A stretch of DNA of 64,000 nucleotides. Source: Dactylorhiza incarnata. Its lineage: Eukaryota > Streptophyta > Magnoliopsida > Asparagales > Orchidaceae. Of the stretch, positions 34,113 through 46,641 are shown in pieces. The position numbers and the translations under genes were made by a program. Positions within the stretch are counted from its first letter, which is position 1. Each line of letters opens with the position of its first letter. The stretch spans positions 1,798,001 through 1,862,000 of the forward strand of contig JAWHQI010000049.1 in assembly GCA_033032865.1 (NCBI GenBank), in the 5' to 3' direction. The notes below the pieces were generated by a model. The model was not told where the DNA came from. It saw only the letters and a list, made by a program, of their open reading frames with translations, and did no database searches.

Positions 34113-36448
34113 TTAAGAATAATTTGATTGATTATGCCAACACTGTTTGGCAGTGTGGCCAATTTTATTGCAGATATAACACCTGATTTTCTTTTTACTA
34201 AGGAAATTTGAGTTTAGGGAGGAATAGAGATGGTGATTAGGATAAAAGTTTTGATTAGGATTGTAATTTTGATTATGAAATGATTTTTGATTACAATAGA
34301 AGTTTTGATCAGGATAAAAATTTCGATCAGGATGAAAGGGTCCTGAATTGGGGTTAAGATGGAAGGTTTTTAGAGGATAGGCATTTAAGTTGCTCTGAGT
34401 TTTTATGCGTCGATATCTATTCGACGTATGTTGATAGTTGCGTTGATTTATATTCGGCGCTTTCTTCAGATTGCCTTGATCTGGTATCGACGCATGGAAG
34501 AAGTTGCGTCGATTGGATGTCGACGTACTTTTATTCAAGAGTCGAGTTGAGGTCGAGGCATCTGAGAGATTGCGTCGAGTAGAAGTCGACGCACTATCAT
34601 TCATGCGTCGATATGAAGTCGACGCAATTGTGTCTTTACAGATTTTATTTTTCCCTTTTTTTGATTGGAGTTTTGTTTCTTTATAACTTGTTTCTTTTGG
34701 CTTAATTGCCTTCTTAGAAGTAGTTTGAGAGTGTTCATTTGTATAGTATGATGTTTCATCAAAATGGTTTATCTCATTGAGGGAGTCTTCTTCCTTATTT
34801 TGTGAGTCTTCTTCTTGGTTTATTGATTTAGTGGGTTTATTGAATTTAACAGGGCTCATCCAAGCAGGTTTGTTGGATGGAATTAGACTGGTTAAGGGAT
34901 CAGCCCCTAGCCCAAGACTTTTATGTCTCCTTGTTTGTTGTTCAGTGATTTCCTTAAGTGTTTGGCTTCTCATTTTTATTAATTCTTCAAAAGCTTTTGC
35001 CTGGGATACCTTATCCTTAAGGAGCTGGTTTTCTATTCTAGCCCTTTCTATTTCCTTTTCTATGATGTTAGCCCTTAATTCATAATTTTTAGAACATGTA
35101 ACCTCTCTATTTCTCTGGTTTTTAACCATATTATTTTGTTCTTTTAGGTCCTTAATTTCTTGCTTAGCTTTTAGTTGATCTAAACATAATCCTCTAAAGT
35201 TGTTTTTGAAATCAACACATGAGAAATCGATTTCATTAAAAATGCTTACCTCATCCTTATCCTCAGATTCATCTATGAGAATAAGGCTATTTTCTCTTTC
35301 ATCTTCAAATGATATGCTTTCTTCTGATCCTGTCTCACTCCATGATTCAGCAACATCATCTTTCTTTGAGCCTTCAAGAGCCATTAAGCATAGGTCTTCT
35401 TGCTTAGACTCTTCATTGTCACTTTTAGAAGAGGAGCTGTCCTCAGAGTCTGTTTCACTCCAGGCTTCTGCAATAAAGCCTCTTTCTTTCTTCTTCCCCT
35501 TTTTCTTGAGATCTTTCTTTTTCAGATCTTTCTTTGTCTTAGCATTTTTTGGACATTCTGGGGCAATATGTCCAAGTTTCCTGCAAGAATAACACACAAT
35601 TTCTTTAGTGGGAGTTTTGTCATACCTTAGTTTTGACTCTCTCCTTCTAGATCCATCTGTCCTGGCCCATTTCTTGAATTTTCTAGCCATGAAACTGAAT
35701 AGCTCTTCTTCAGTGACAGAGGTTCTTTCTTCTGTTGCTTTTAATGCAATGTTCATGTCTTTTGAAGAGGTTGGAGTATTTTCTCTTCTTTTCTTCTCTT
35801 CTCTGGTTTTCAGCAGTTGATAGATTTTAATTTACCCAACAGGACATCTGTTGAGATTTCTCTTTGACTTCTGGAGTCTCTAATTGGCCAGATTCTTGAA
35901 TCCCAAGAGCTAGGGAAGCAAGTTAGCAATTTGTCATTTATCTCAGTGAGAGATATGTCCTTCTCAAGTGTTCTCAACTCATTTATTATGAGGCTGAATC
36001 TGGCATACATGTCAGCAACACTTTCACTTTCTTTCTTCTGGAAGTTTTCATATTGAGAGATGAGTAGTGCCTTTATATCCTTTTTCTCATCAGCACTTCC
36101 CTCTACCATTTTGGTGAGATCTTCCCATACTTCCTTAGCTGACTCACATTCATCAATCTTTTGGAAGATTTCATCTGAGAGGGTTGAGACTAAGATATTC
36201 ATAGCTTTGGCATCACATGCATGAGCTTTCTTTTCTTCATCTGTCCATTCAGCCTTTAGAGCAAGTGTTTGTGTAACCTTTCCACTTGAGTCCTTCTTGT
36301 ATGGCTTGGGAGGACCTGTCATAATAACATCAAATAATTCTCCATCAATAGAGTTTAGATAGATCTTAATTCTTGTTTTCCAAAGTGCAAATTTTTCAAG
36401 ATTGCAAATTGGTGGTCTGGTGGAAGCATAATCATTGATTTGTGCCAT
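34113..36448 (-). pseudogene. S1 gag: UBN2-type capsid with two CCHC knuckles
   Basis: ATG at 36448 (MAQINDYASTRPP). Capsid-type region: NLEKFALWKTRIKIYLNSID, ECESAKEVWEDLTKMVEG and LTEINDKLLTCFPSSWDSRI. A small deletion near 35818 shifts the frame, which resumes as ENTPTSSKDMNIALKATEER. Knuckle 1 is CYSCRKLGHIAPEC, followed by Lys- and acidic Ser-rich stretches and a coiled coil. A Ser/Thr/Arg repeat region (34640-34390) is encoded by GCGTCGA...TCGACGC modules. Knuckle 2, CYICNKIGHTAKQC, is only a few residues before the stop at 34113, where a complete Sirevirus would go on into protease. Confidence 0.85.
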
Positions 36449-36530
36449 ATGAAAAATAATTTTTAGTGATCTATATATATAAATAAGAGGTAGGATCTTT
36501 TTGATCAAGGAGTTAACCTTTTTAGATCAA

Positions 36531-36546
36531 CCTCCCTCTGATACCA
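36531..36546 (-). other. S1 primer binding site (tRNA-iMet type)
   Basis: The minus strand reads TGGTATCAGAGGGAGG, 2 bp from the 5' LTR. The first 11 bases match the iMet-type site of plant copia elements. Confidence 0.85.
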
Positions 36547-36548
36547 AT

Positions 36549-37878
36549 TGAAAGTGCACAGTTAACCTCACTAGAATTCTCTAGAGGGGGGTGAATAGAG
36601 ATTTAAAAATATTTTTGTGCAAAGTTAATAATTATATATATATGTAATGATCACGGATTTAAGCTTCCTACACACCAACAAGAATTAAGCAAGTAAAGAA
36701 AAAAATAGCAAGAAGAAAATCACAGCACAACACAATGAAATATAGTGGTTCCCCAAACTTTGGGTAGTCCACTCTTCTACCCCCTTTGGTAGGAATTCAC
36801 TATCTTGCACTGAGTCTTTTGACAAGGAGACTCTTAGAACCAGCCTGAGTCTTTTGATAAGTAGAGTCTTAGAACCAGCCTGAGTCTTTTGAAAAGGAGA
36901 CTCTTAGAACCAGTACAACTGAATTTTTTGAAGAGAAATTCTAAAAACTCTTTTACAATATTTGAGAATGAAATTAGAAAGAGGAGAAGAAGTATTTGAA
37001 ACAAGAAAGAATCTTCTTCCTAGCAAGAAGATTAGAAGCACAAGAAATAGTGAATGAAATCTCTCTTCTATAGTGAGAAGGAGATTGTGGGCCTTTTCAC
37101 TCTTTTAGTGAGAGCTATCAGAGTTTGCAGCAGTATGGCTTCAAAATGTGGAGAAGAAAGCTTGATCTTTGTTGCAGCACTATTTCTCGATTGTCTCTCT
37201 TTTCACTTGGGAGCTCTTCCTATTTTTCAAAATGAATATGGTGGAACACTTGTTGTCATTCTCTGCCGATCTCCTCCTTATTTATAGCTCTGTTTAAAAG
37301 ATATTGCTAAAGGGGAATAATTAATTAGCAGACTGAAAATTAGGAAGAGATAAGAGTTTCCATAATGAATATTTCTGTAGAAGGAAAAGAATTCATTCTG
37401 ATTTCAAATAATATCCATAACAATCTTAATCAAATTAGCCAAGAATCAAATAGATGGAAAGGCTGATTCAGAACGGCTATAAAAGAATAATATCATTCCA
37501 TATAAATCAGATCTACAGAAAGAAGGAAATAGATCTGGCGTGTTTTTGAATTTCTTGTAGATATCGACGTGCGTCGATTACTATTCGACGTTAGCGTCGA
37601 ATTCATCCTGACTGAACGTTGAGAGGAGATTAAGGAAGAAGCGTCGACTAAGGTGCGTCGGCTTCACTAGATGCGTCGACTAGAAGTCAGAGTAACGTCG
37701 ACATAGAATGCGTTGAATTCTGTTTGGAGTTACTTCGACTCATTCAGAGAGAAACGTCGACTATATTTCGACGTTGCGTCGAATAATATTCGACTCATAT
37801 TTACTTAGCCTAATTTTTCATACTTAGAATTTATATTCTTCTTAATTCTAGGGGTTAAAATAAATCATTTCCCCATCA
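36549..37878 (-). repeat. S1 5' LTR (right copy)
   Basis: 1330 bp on + from TGAAAGTGCACAG to CCCCATCA (left copy CCCCAACA). It has the same CGTCGA/TCGACG-rich U3 (about 37560-37800). Confidence 0.9.
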
Positions 37879-37883
37879 TAGGG

Positions 37884-38419
37884 CTTGAAAAAAAATCAAG
37901 CATGGAGTCCTCACAAAGAATCGAATCTATGCATGGTGATAAATGTACAGGGGAGATGGGCTCAGTCGTGTCAGAGCCTGGATCAGCCACACATCTGGTG
38001 ACTGTGTCCACATCATACCCTTCAAATCTTGATGGTGAAATAGGCACATAACCAGATGCTGAAGGTGTGCTGCCAGAAGTATGAGTCGGGATGATCCAGA
38101 TATCCGGCTCGTCATCCTCATCTAATTGGCGAAGGAATGCAGCACAATCCTTCCAGGCATGATCCATGCTCTAACAAAACAAGCACTGCCTTGCGGACTT
38201 CTTTGGCACAGTGGGAGCTGAAGCCGAAAAGAAGTGTGACGGTAAAGGCTTAGCAGAATAGCCATAGGACTTACGCGCACCATATGGAGTACCAAACGAA
38301 GTCGATGCTCTATTTACTGGGCCTTGAGTGCTTTGGCTATTATCTCCCATTGGACATCTATCACTAGCATGACAGATATCTCCACACCAACGGCAACGAA
38401 TATTGAATGAAGCCCACAT
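37884..38419 (-). pseudogene. A1 zinc-knuckle protein gene, N-terminal part
   Basis: ATG at 38419: MWASFNIRCRWCGDICHASD, first CX2CX4HX4C knuckle (CRWCGDICHASDRC), YGARKSYGYSAKPLPSHFF, then the second knuckle broken by a TAG stop at about 38170 where A2 has Arg (CLFC-stop-SMDHAWKDC). The conserved RQLDEDDEPDI and GYDVDTVTRCVAD follow, until S1 interrupts. This is the only gene of A1. It has no capsid-like fold that I can recognise. Confidence 0.8.
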
Positions 38420-38614
38420 AGTGTGAAGATAAAATGATTCAAAATAAAAATACTATTGTGAAAAATACCACACCTAACAAAAATTTACTAAGCAACCTAA
38501 TATAAAACAGGAAAAAGGAATAACAAGAAATAAAATAAAGAAAGAAAGCAATTTACAAATGGAAGGGCTTGTCTCTTAGATTCGCCCTCTCCAGAAAACT
38601 CACACGTCTGTGCT

Positions 38615-38631
38615 CCCCGGCAACGGCGCCA
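38615..38631 (-). other. A1 primer binding site (tRNA-Asp type)
   Basis: The minus strand reads TGGCGCCGTTGCCGGGG, the complement of the 3' end of plant tRNA-Asp, 6 bp inside the 5' LTR. This site is widely used by Athila/Tat-type Ty3 elements. Confidence 0.92.
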
Positions 38632-38637
38632 AAAACT

Positions 38638-40169
38638 TGATGCGCAAATCTTAGCACACCGTTATAGGCGGTAGCAAGACTGCGGCACGAAACGGTAGTG
38701 TACCGATCGTTCAAGTAATATAAAATGTGGGAGTGAATCCCCAAGTATTGATCTCGAAGGAACACAGTAAGGTGGAGTTAATTATTTAGGAAGGACTTGA
38801 GATTGAAGTCCTTAAGTCGGATGGGTTGCGGAAACGGGGGGTTTTGGTTGGTGGAAATAAAGAGAAAATACTACAACTACTCCTATACAATGCCGCTATG
38901 CAATGCTTCGCGAGGCGGGATGGAGACTACATAGGCCTTGAACGCGCTACTTCGCTAGGGCGGATGGACGAGTAGGCAAACGGAATGAGGGTCGCAAGCA
39001 CCTCGTCGACAAGCACGCCACTAGCAATTGCTAGTGCGGCACACGAACATGATGGCGGAATGAAAAATGGATGACGGCGCACCTCATACACACATATAAA
39101 CAAAAGATAATTTCATACAAATGAAATTAGCATTACATAACATGGTTCATAGTCTACATCATCAAAATACAAGAGATCTACTAACTACAACTACCAATAC
39201 AAAGTTAGGGAGAGCAAGAAATCGATCGAATCTGAAGTCTTGTTGAAGATTCACGGTTGCAATCGCTGGGTTGTCAATCCGCGTCCAAGCTCGGTCCTCA
39301 ACTGCGTCAGGGGTAGAGAAGGCTATCACTACCCTCCAATGGCCCGTCTTCTTCGTGTCACGATCCGGAAATGACCTAGCTTCCTTCCTCTTGGATCTTG
39401 GTGGATGTAGGGTTGAATCCCTCTCCTTAGAGCTTAAGGATGATGGAGGAGGCCCAAAGGGATGAAACCTCAGTGGAAGTGGCGAAAACGGCGCAGTTGT
39501 ACGGCGTGTACGTCTCTCTCTCATTTAGGTCGAAAGTTGCATCTTTTATAGAAAAAGATCAGAAAATAGGTCACGCACGGTCGAACGCACGACCGTACGT
39601 AGACCGTGCGATATTAATAATAGAGAACAGCGCAGGAAGATGACCTGGAGTGCCCGTGCGATTTACTCGTGCACGGGCAAATCCGCCCGTGCGTCAAAAC
39701 GCACGGGTAAATTCAGAAAAGCTAAAAACAAGGCTAAACAGGTTGATCGTGTGATTCCTTCACGCATGGGCAACTGCCCGTGCGTAAAGACGCACGATCA
39801 AAATCAGATCATCTATTTCCTCCTCAGCAAAGGGCGGACGACCACAACCGACCGTGCGCCAACATAACGCACGACCGTGCGATATGCACAGATATGAACT
39901 CAGGATAAAATCTATGAAACGTCCACCTGCATTAGCCACAACAAAGCTGGGAATACCCTTCCAACACAGGAAATAAAGCAAAAAGAGAATGAGGAACACG
40001 CTGTGCTTACCCCCAACACTAACACGTGCAAATGCACATCACAACGGGCCAAAAAGTGCACCTAGCAGGGAATAACAAATATGATCGTAAACATGCCTAA
40101 AGTGTGGTGCATCGACTAGAAATACGACCTAGATGAGTCCATAAATGTGTATATAAATGGGACTCATCA
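38638..40169 (-). repeat. A1 5' LTR (right copy)
   Basis: 1532 bp, paired with 26496-28026. Scattered substitutions distinguish the two, so A1 is older than T1. The inverted-repeat cluster is at about 39570-39880. Confidence 0.9.
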
Positions 40170-40174
40170 CACCC

Positions 40175-41325
40175 GGTACCAACTCTATCGAAAAATCGAT
40201 TTCACACTGAGGAGGTGCTCCCGGAAGCTCCTCGAGGAATACATCCTCAAACTCTTCCACCACCGGAACATCTCCAATATCCAACCTTGTGGGGTGAGTC
40301 TCCAACAAAGCTATGAACGCCTCGCCTCCTTGGTTTACCGCACGCCTCACTTGCATGGCGGAAATCAGGAAGCAAGCCACTCCGCTTAGGCCTTCAAACT
40401 TGACCTCCGCTCAACCCTTGCCTCTCAGGGTTACCACCTTCAACTGGCATTTGATACTAGCTCGTGTCTCTGCAAGCCAGTCCATCCCTAAGATAACGTC
40501 AAATTCGGCCAGTGGCAGAATCGCTGCTACCAACTCGAAATCATAATCGCAAAATTACAACACAATGTGTCCTTTCCTCATGGTGGTCATGAAAGACCCA
40601 TTCGGCATGCGCACGCTCAGCTTCACCTCTGCCTCGACGGACTCAACGCCAATCCTCCGGATAAAGCTTTCCACGAGAAAAGAGTGTGATGATCCTGTGT
40701 CGAACAACAGTCGAAAGGGGTAGCCCGAAACTAGCACGAAACCTAACCACGTGCATAACAAACATAAAAGGCCGCAAACTACATTACAGTAACGAACGAA
40801 AACTTGAACTTTTCATACCTGTCACCACATCGGGTTGACGAATCGCTTCATGCTGCCCAAGATTATACGCTCTAGGCTGCACCGGAGGGTTCCGCGAGGC
40901 ACTAGACTCTGCCGCCTTACCTTTCTCCCCAACACTAGGGCCGGAACACATCGATTGTTCCTGCTTCGGCTCTGGCTCAGCACCGCGCTCGGTACAAAAC
41001 CGACTTATGTGACTCACCTTGCCACACTTGAAACAAGTAAACGGGCCTTTGGAGCGAAAATCTCCCGAAGGTGCACCACTTCTCTCCCTAGGCCTACTAG
41101 GATGGGGCTTCTTCCTCCATCGGTTGCCCTCGGACTTCCACTGAGACTGAGAAGGCAAAGGCATTCCTTCTCCCTGCTTTGTCGCGAAACCCTTTAGCCG
41201 ATGGGTTCGCTCCATGTAGCTTTCTAATGTGCGAGCGGCTTCGACCAACTCATTAAATCCTGGGTTCTTTAAGGCTATCAATGGCTTCCTTAAATTCTCT
41301 CTCATACCTTGATAGAAGAGATTGT
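40175..41325 (-). pseudogene. G1 gag C-terminus and protease
   Basis: gag resumes after C1 with GMRENLRKPLIALKNPGFNE and LVEAARTLESYMERTHRL, then knuckle CFKCGKVSHISRFC (about 41030). Protease follows with FRLLFDTGSSHSFLVESFIR (DTG active site, about 40705), stops near 40780, 40555 and 40415, and the linker to RT, VEEFEDVFLEELPGAPPQCE and IDFSIELVPG, where A1 interrupts at its CACCC target. Confidence 0.85.
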
Positions 41326-42480
41326 TGTGAAAATTTTCGTAGATCTAGGAGTGAGCAGGAATCATACAACTTAAAGTTACAGCCAACAACCAGGAGCACA
41401 TGAAACAAAACAATCTTTATTGATAACAATAGGAATCTTCATTACAGAGCGAGGTATACATCGCGAGACATGATTTCGCCAGTACACAAAACCAAAAGGA
41501 AAAATACAATGCTGAAGAAAGATAACTGGTGGTCTGAACACAGAAGCTGCCTAACCGTGCGACAAGGGTGTTCGCGCGACTAGAAGAGGAGACCGCGTGA
41601 ATAGTCTGCCGACAACTTGAACAACACCACTGAAGCTCCGCGACCTCCCAAACTCCAATGATTCTCCCGAACTCCAGCAACCCACACTGCAAGCCGCAAG
41701 ACCGCTCGGACACTTTAGAAGAAGAGGTGACCGCTGCTGTCAGCACAATCCGCAGAAGTTGCACAAAGGAAGTTCAATTAGCAAACTAGGCAGTCACTAA
41801 AAAAGAGACCGCAAGTTCTAGGCACGAGTTCAGCTTACACTTGGTGCGATGAAATTTCTACTACAGCGACACCTATTTATAGGCATGGGACCAAATCCAG
41901 TCACCACCCTATGAGATAGAGTCACCGCTCTGATCGCGTGACCAAGATCAGTCTACCCGCGCGGTCAGCAGAAGATCGCTCTGCGCTTAATGAGCTCGCC
42001 GACTTCAATCCTGACCAGGAGATCGCCACTCCACCAAGAAGCCGCACGATCATGACATCCCACATGGTCATGACGCCCACCACCAGTGTTTGCATACATC
42101 AGCAGATCGCCAAGGGACCAGCTTATGCGAACACAAAGGGTTGACCGCGCGACTAAGAAAACCTTAGTCGGCGCGCACCATCAAGAACCCGGACAGTCAC
42201 CAGACCGGACTGCCGAATACCAGAACAACAACCTTGTGCGGTTAACAACTTAACCCGCACAATACTGAATAACAGCTCGCCATGCGGTCAAATGAAACAG
42301 ATCGCGCGGCCTCACCTTGGCAACCTTGGACAGAGAGAACGGCGGTCAGGCCGAATAACCAGGAGACTGCGGCTAGACCGAATAGATCAGACCACTGAGG
42401 AGACTGCAAGATCACTCGGTTAGACCAGAACGCACGACAACCTCCCAGACCGCCAACTTTAGACATCAATATTTTCAACA
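41326..42480 (-). repeat. C1 3' LTR (left copy)
   Basis: On +: TGTGAAAATTTTCG to TTTTCAACA. Motif examples: ggagaccgcgtg (41599), agagaccgcaag (41805), gcggtcagcagaagatcgc (41961) and ggagatcgcc (42019). Short frames in it are not genes. Confidence 0.9.
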
Positions 42481-45400
42481 CTCCCCTTGAAGTGGGAAGT
42501 TGAAAAAAGCCCAAGTAAACTCCCCAGCCGAGTGAACGGTCCCTTCGCCAACGCCTTTGTGAATATGTCAGCAACGTTGTCCAGACTCCGAACATGCTCG
42601 ACCGAAAGAGACCCCTCCAGCACCTTCTCACGAAAGATATGATGCTCGATCTCAACATGTTTGGTCCTCGCGTGACACACTGGATTAGTAACCAGTTTGA
42701 GTGCACTCTCATTGTCGCCGCGGAGCAGAGTCGGACCCCGAACCTCCTTATGGATGTCTCCCACCAACCTCCTAAGCCAGATGGCTTCTTGAGCTGCCAA
42801 GGCTGAATCCTTGTATTCTGCTTCCGTTGAAGAGACAGACACGGAATCCTGCTTCTTGCTGCACCATAATATAGCCGTAGGGCCCGTCATGAAGACGAAT
42901 CCAGAAGTCGACCTCCGATCATCCGAATCTCCCCCGTAATCAGCATCCATGTATCTATGCACCTTGAAGCCCGCATCCCTCTTATATAGGAGACCCATAT
43001 CCGAAGTCGCCTTGACATACTTCAAAATATTCTTAGCCGCTAGTAGATGAGGCATCCATGGTTCTGCCATATAACGACTCACCTTGCCAACTGCATATGC
43101 AATATCCGTCCTAGTGATCATCAGATAAATCAAGCTCCCAACCAGAGCTCGGAACACAATCGGATCTTCCAAAATCCTCCCCTCATCCTTCTGAAGTTTC
43201 GTGGCCTTCTCTAGAGGTGTAGAAATGCATTTCCCTTCCTTCATGCCGAATCGCTCCATAATTCGCTCCGCATATCAAGCCTGGGACACCAGCAATCCAC
43301 TTTCCTTCCTCTGCACTTCGAGGCTAAGAAAATGGTGGAGTTCACCCAAGTCCTTCATCTCAAATCTGATTGATAGCTCAGCCCAAACCTTTGCTACCTC
43401 CTCCTTCGAATTCCCTGTCACGATCATATCGTCGACGTAAAGCAACACGATGACTTGAAGCTCCCCGTTCTTCTTGACAAACATGCTTGAGTCAGAGTTT
43501 GAAGCACCAAATCCACAGAATAGGAGATATTCTGCGATCTTCCCGTACCACGCCCTCAGCGCTTGCTTCAACCCATACATGGCCTTCTTTAGCTTACATA
43601 CATAGTCTGGAAAATCCTCAGATACGAAGCCTGGCGGCTGGATCATGAAGATATCCTTGTCAATCTCGTCGTACAAGAAAGCATTCTTTACGTCGAGTTG
43701 CCAAATCTCCCACCCACAAAATTCCGCCAAGGCAATAATGAACCGTACTGAAGTCAACTTCGCCACCGGACTAAATGTCTCTTCATAATCTTCACTGTAT
43801 TGCTGCGAGAATCCACGAGCCATAAGGCGAGCCTTGTATCGCTCGATACTGCCGTCTGCCTTCTTCTTGAGCTTATAGACCCATTTGCATGTCACAGGGG
43901 TGATACTCTTGGGCCTGGGCACCAGAGACCAGGTCTCATTCTTCTCAAGAGCTGCCATCTCTTCTTTCATAGCCGAATCCCACTGTTTCACGCCTTTGCC
44001 CTTTTCAAAGCTCACTGGTTCCCGCTCATCCAGGGGACCAGCGAAGAAACACGAGACAAAGCTCACCATGTTTCCTCCTGTATAGCGATCAGGGGCAATG
44101 ATCTTTCTCTTCGATCTCCTCAACACCTTCCCCTGACACGCATTATCCTCAGCTGCTTCTTCCCTAGATCCCCTTCCAGACGTACTAGGAGCATCGCTCC
44201 CCCTGCTTCCTAATCCAGAAGCCTCCGTCTCAGAACTATAAATGCATAGACCACTTGGTGACAAAGACAGCTCCCCCTGAAGATTTTCCACAGCTCTCTC
44301 CAGCTCCTCCACCATGCTTTCTGGTAACTCAACACCAGAACTTCCATTATACGATGTCACCTCGTCAAACACGACATCGCGAGATACAACAAATCTCCGC
44401 ATCTCCGGGTCCATGCACTTCCAGCCCTTCTTCCAATCATCATATCCCACGAAGACTAACTTCCTTGCTTTTGCATCTAGCTTCGTCCGAAGCGCATCTG
44501 GAACGTGCACATAGCAGGTGGAACCAAACACTCGATGGTGCGCTACGCTTGGCTTTTCCTTGAACATCATTTCATGCGGGGTCAACATGTTGATGGGACT
44601 AAGAGGCATCCTGTTGATGACATAGGCGGCACATGACATTCCCTCCACCCAGAAGGACCTTGGGATACTCTTGGCGTGCAGCCAACACTTGCAGGTCTCC
44701 GTCAGAAGACGGATCTTTGGCTCTGCAACTCCGTTTTGTTGTGGAGTATGCGCACAAGTAAGCTCCCTCCGGATTCCCGCCTTCCTGCAAAAACTAGAGA
44801 ACTCACCAGAGGTGAACTCCTCCCGTTATCAGTTCTCAGCTTCTTTATCAGCAGGCCTAGCCGACCCTCCACTAGCTCCTTGAACTCCACAAACTTGGCA
44901 AACGCCTTCGCCTTCTCCTTCAAGAAATAGACCCAGACATATCTGGTATAATCGTCAATCAACACCAGCATATACATACTGCCTCCGAGGCTTGGGGTAG
45001 CAGTCGGTCCCATCAGGTTACCGTGGATACACTCCAACGACACACTACTCCTTGTCTGCGACTTATCAAACAGCAGTCGATGAGACTTGCCAAACTAACA
45101 TCCCGCGCAAACATGACCGTCACTGTAGGAAGATAGATTAGGTAGGCCCTTGACTAGACCTTTTATCGCCATAGCCTTCAGCTTATCCATCCCTACATGC
45201 CCCAACCTCTCGTGCCATATAATGGCACTATCATTTGTCCTCATCTTGTCAACATAAGAACTTGTCGATAAAACGAACAAGTCTTTTGCCCTTCTCCCAA
45301 CATGAACGACATCGACCTTTACCACCTCAATGTTTCGTAGAATCCTTACTTCTGTTGGACCGAACAGAACGTGATACCCAGCGTCTACAGCGTTGGTCAC

Positions 45401-46594
45401 GAAGAAGAGGTTTTTCCTCATTCCGGGCACATGATAGACACTCTTCAACATTAGTGGCCCCCTATCACTACCCAAGGAAACAACCCCCACCTTCTCGACA
45501 GTATGCATAGTATCATCAGCAGTTATGATAGCATCATAACTTGAGTAAGGCTGCGCTGAAGAAAGCTTCGACTCGTCCCCGGTGAGGTGATGACCACACC
45601 CCAAGTCCACGATGCAGTCCTCCTGATAGTTGATTAGCCGCAGCTCCAAAAAAAGCTGAGAAGGCTCCTCCCCATCCTCCATCATTTGGCCTGGCCTCAG
45701 ATTCCTCCTTCCCTGCAGCAGCATGCCCTGGCTGAAGATTCACCCGACAGTCCTTCCTGATGTGACCAAGCTTTCCGCACTTAAAGCATTTGGGTCCTTC
45801 TCCCTTCTTCTTCCCTTCAGCCTTGGGAGCATATCCCCTCTCCTGCTGTCCAGAAGTTGAAGGGTCATTGCCTCCAGCGGTATTCTTCTTCTTATCCCAT
45901 CTCTTCTTCTTCCCTGTGAAGAGTACCTCGCCTTCTCCCCTAGACACTGACACCCCCGCCATCTGCCTTGCCAGGATCTCCTGCGATGCAAACAGATTCT
46001 CCAACTCCAGCAGAGACGGCTGATTTGCCCAACCCTGCACCGACGTCACAATGGCCACATACTCCTTCTGTAAGCCACGGATGATGTGTCTCTTCAGCTT
46101 CTCCTCAGAAATTGGCTCATCAGGATCCAGTGCTGAAATCTCAGAGCACTGGTTCTTCATCTTTAGGAAGAACGTAGAGATAGACAGATCTCCCTGAGCC
46201 GACCTAGCCAGCTAATTTTCTAGGAACTATAGCCTCGCTACATTCTTCTTGTTAAATAGCCCGTCTAGGGATCTCCAGATCTCGGCAGCTGATCCACACC
46301 CTAAGATGTGATCGAATAGGTCAGGTGATATTACCCTTTTCAGAGTGAACTCTGCTTTCGCATTAATCCTCCTCCAATTCCTTACATCATGGCCATTATC
46401 CCCAATTGGGACAACTTCCTGCGTACTATCTCCTCCAACAACCTCCCATAGGTCCTCGCCCAAAAGATAACTCTGCATGCATGACTTCCACTTCTTGAAG
46501 TTAGTCGACAGGAGCATCTCAATTCCAAGACCTCTTGCAAAACCTGCTTCCATGACTCTACCACTGGTTCCTTCTTCACAAAGGCGATGACCAC
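42459..46594 (-). pseudogene. C1 gag-pol: gag, protease, integrase, RT, RNase H
   Basis: gag starts near 46594-46553 (STNFKKWKSCMQSYLLGEDL) with stops near 46226 and 46215, and a knuckle CFKCGKLGHIRKDC (about 45785). A frame change near 45725 leads to protease VDLGCGHHLTGDESK (D present, D-L-G instead of D-S/T-G), GAG-pre-integrase IIWHERLGHVGMDKLKAMAI, a stop near 45098, and integrase with MLVLIDDYTRYVWVYFLKEK, a frame break near 44815, then HTPQQNG and WVEGMSCAAYVINRMP. RT: WVYKLKKKADGSIERYKARL, QLDVKNAFL and LLYVDDMIVTGN (about 43430). A TGA at 43277-43275 separates RNase H (SSTEAEYKDSALAAQEAIWL, RTKHVEIEHHI). The end overlaps the LTR by about 20 bp. Confidence 0.9.
42481..42494 (-). other. 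C1 polypurine tract
   Basis: The minus strand reads acttcaaggggag directly before the LTR start TGTTGAAAATA, a standard copia PPT position. Confidence 0.75.
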
Positions 46595-46625
46595 TTTGAG
46601 TTGTTCACTACTCTATCTACTCCAA

Positions 46626-46641
46626 CCTGGCTCTGATACCA
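46626..46641 (-). other. C1 primer binding site (tRNA-iMet type)
   Basis: The minus strand reads TGGTATCAGAGCCAGG, directly abutting the 5' LTR with no spacer. Confidence 0.9.

Larger units (their letters stand above)
30445..37878 (-). mobile_element. S1: pol-less Sirevirus-like copia element
   Basis: LTRs of about 1.33 kb at 30445-31781 and 36549-37878, flanked by TAGGG at 30440-30444 and 37879-37883. Sense order is 5' LTR, iMet-type PBS, a two-knuckle gag, a second accessory gene, PPT and 3' LTR. Protease, integrase, RT and RNase H are absent. S2 at 49357-56830 has exactly the same plan, so the pol-less form itself has moved as a family. It is inserted in the A1 zinc-knuckle gene. Confidence 0.92.
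26496..40169 (-). mobile_element. A1: pol-less LTR element with tRNA-Asp primer site, carrying S1
   Basis: LTRs of about 1.53 kb at 26496-28026 and 38638-40169, flanked by CACCC at 26491-26495 and 40170-40174. The PBS is a perfect tRNA-Asp type and the PPT is agtctgggggtg. Without the S1 insertion the internal region is only about 3.2 kb. It encodes one zinc-knuckle/acidic protein and no protease, RT or integrase, so it is a non-autonomous (TR-GAG/LARD-like) element. Its relative A2 at the right edge carries the same gene. The tRNA-Asp site is common in Athila/Tat-type Ty3 elements, which would be the natural helpers. Confidence 0.88.

Noticed and set aside
39162..39524. 120-residue frames in the A1 LTRs (also near 27240 and 26600-26960)
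   Set aside because: The paired LTR copies do not preserve the same frames, and they overlap the R/U5 region.
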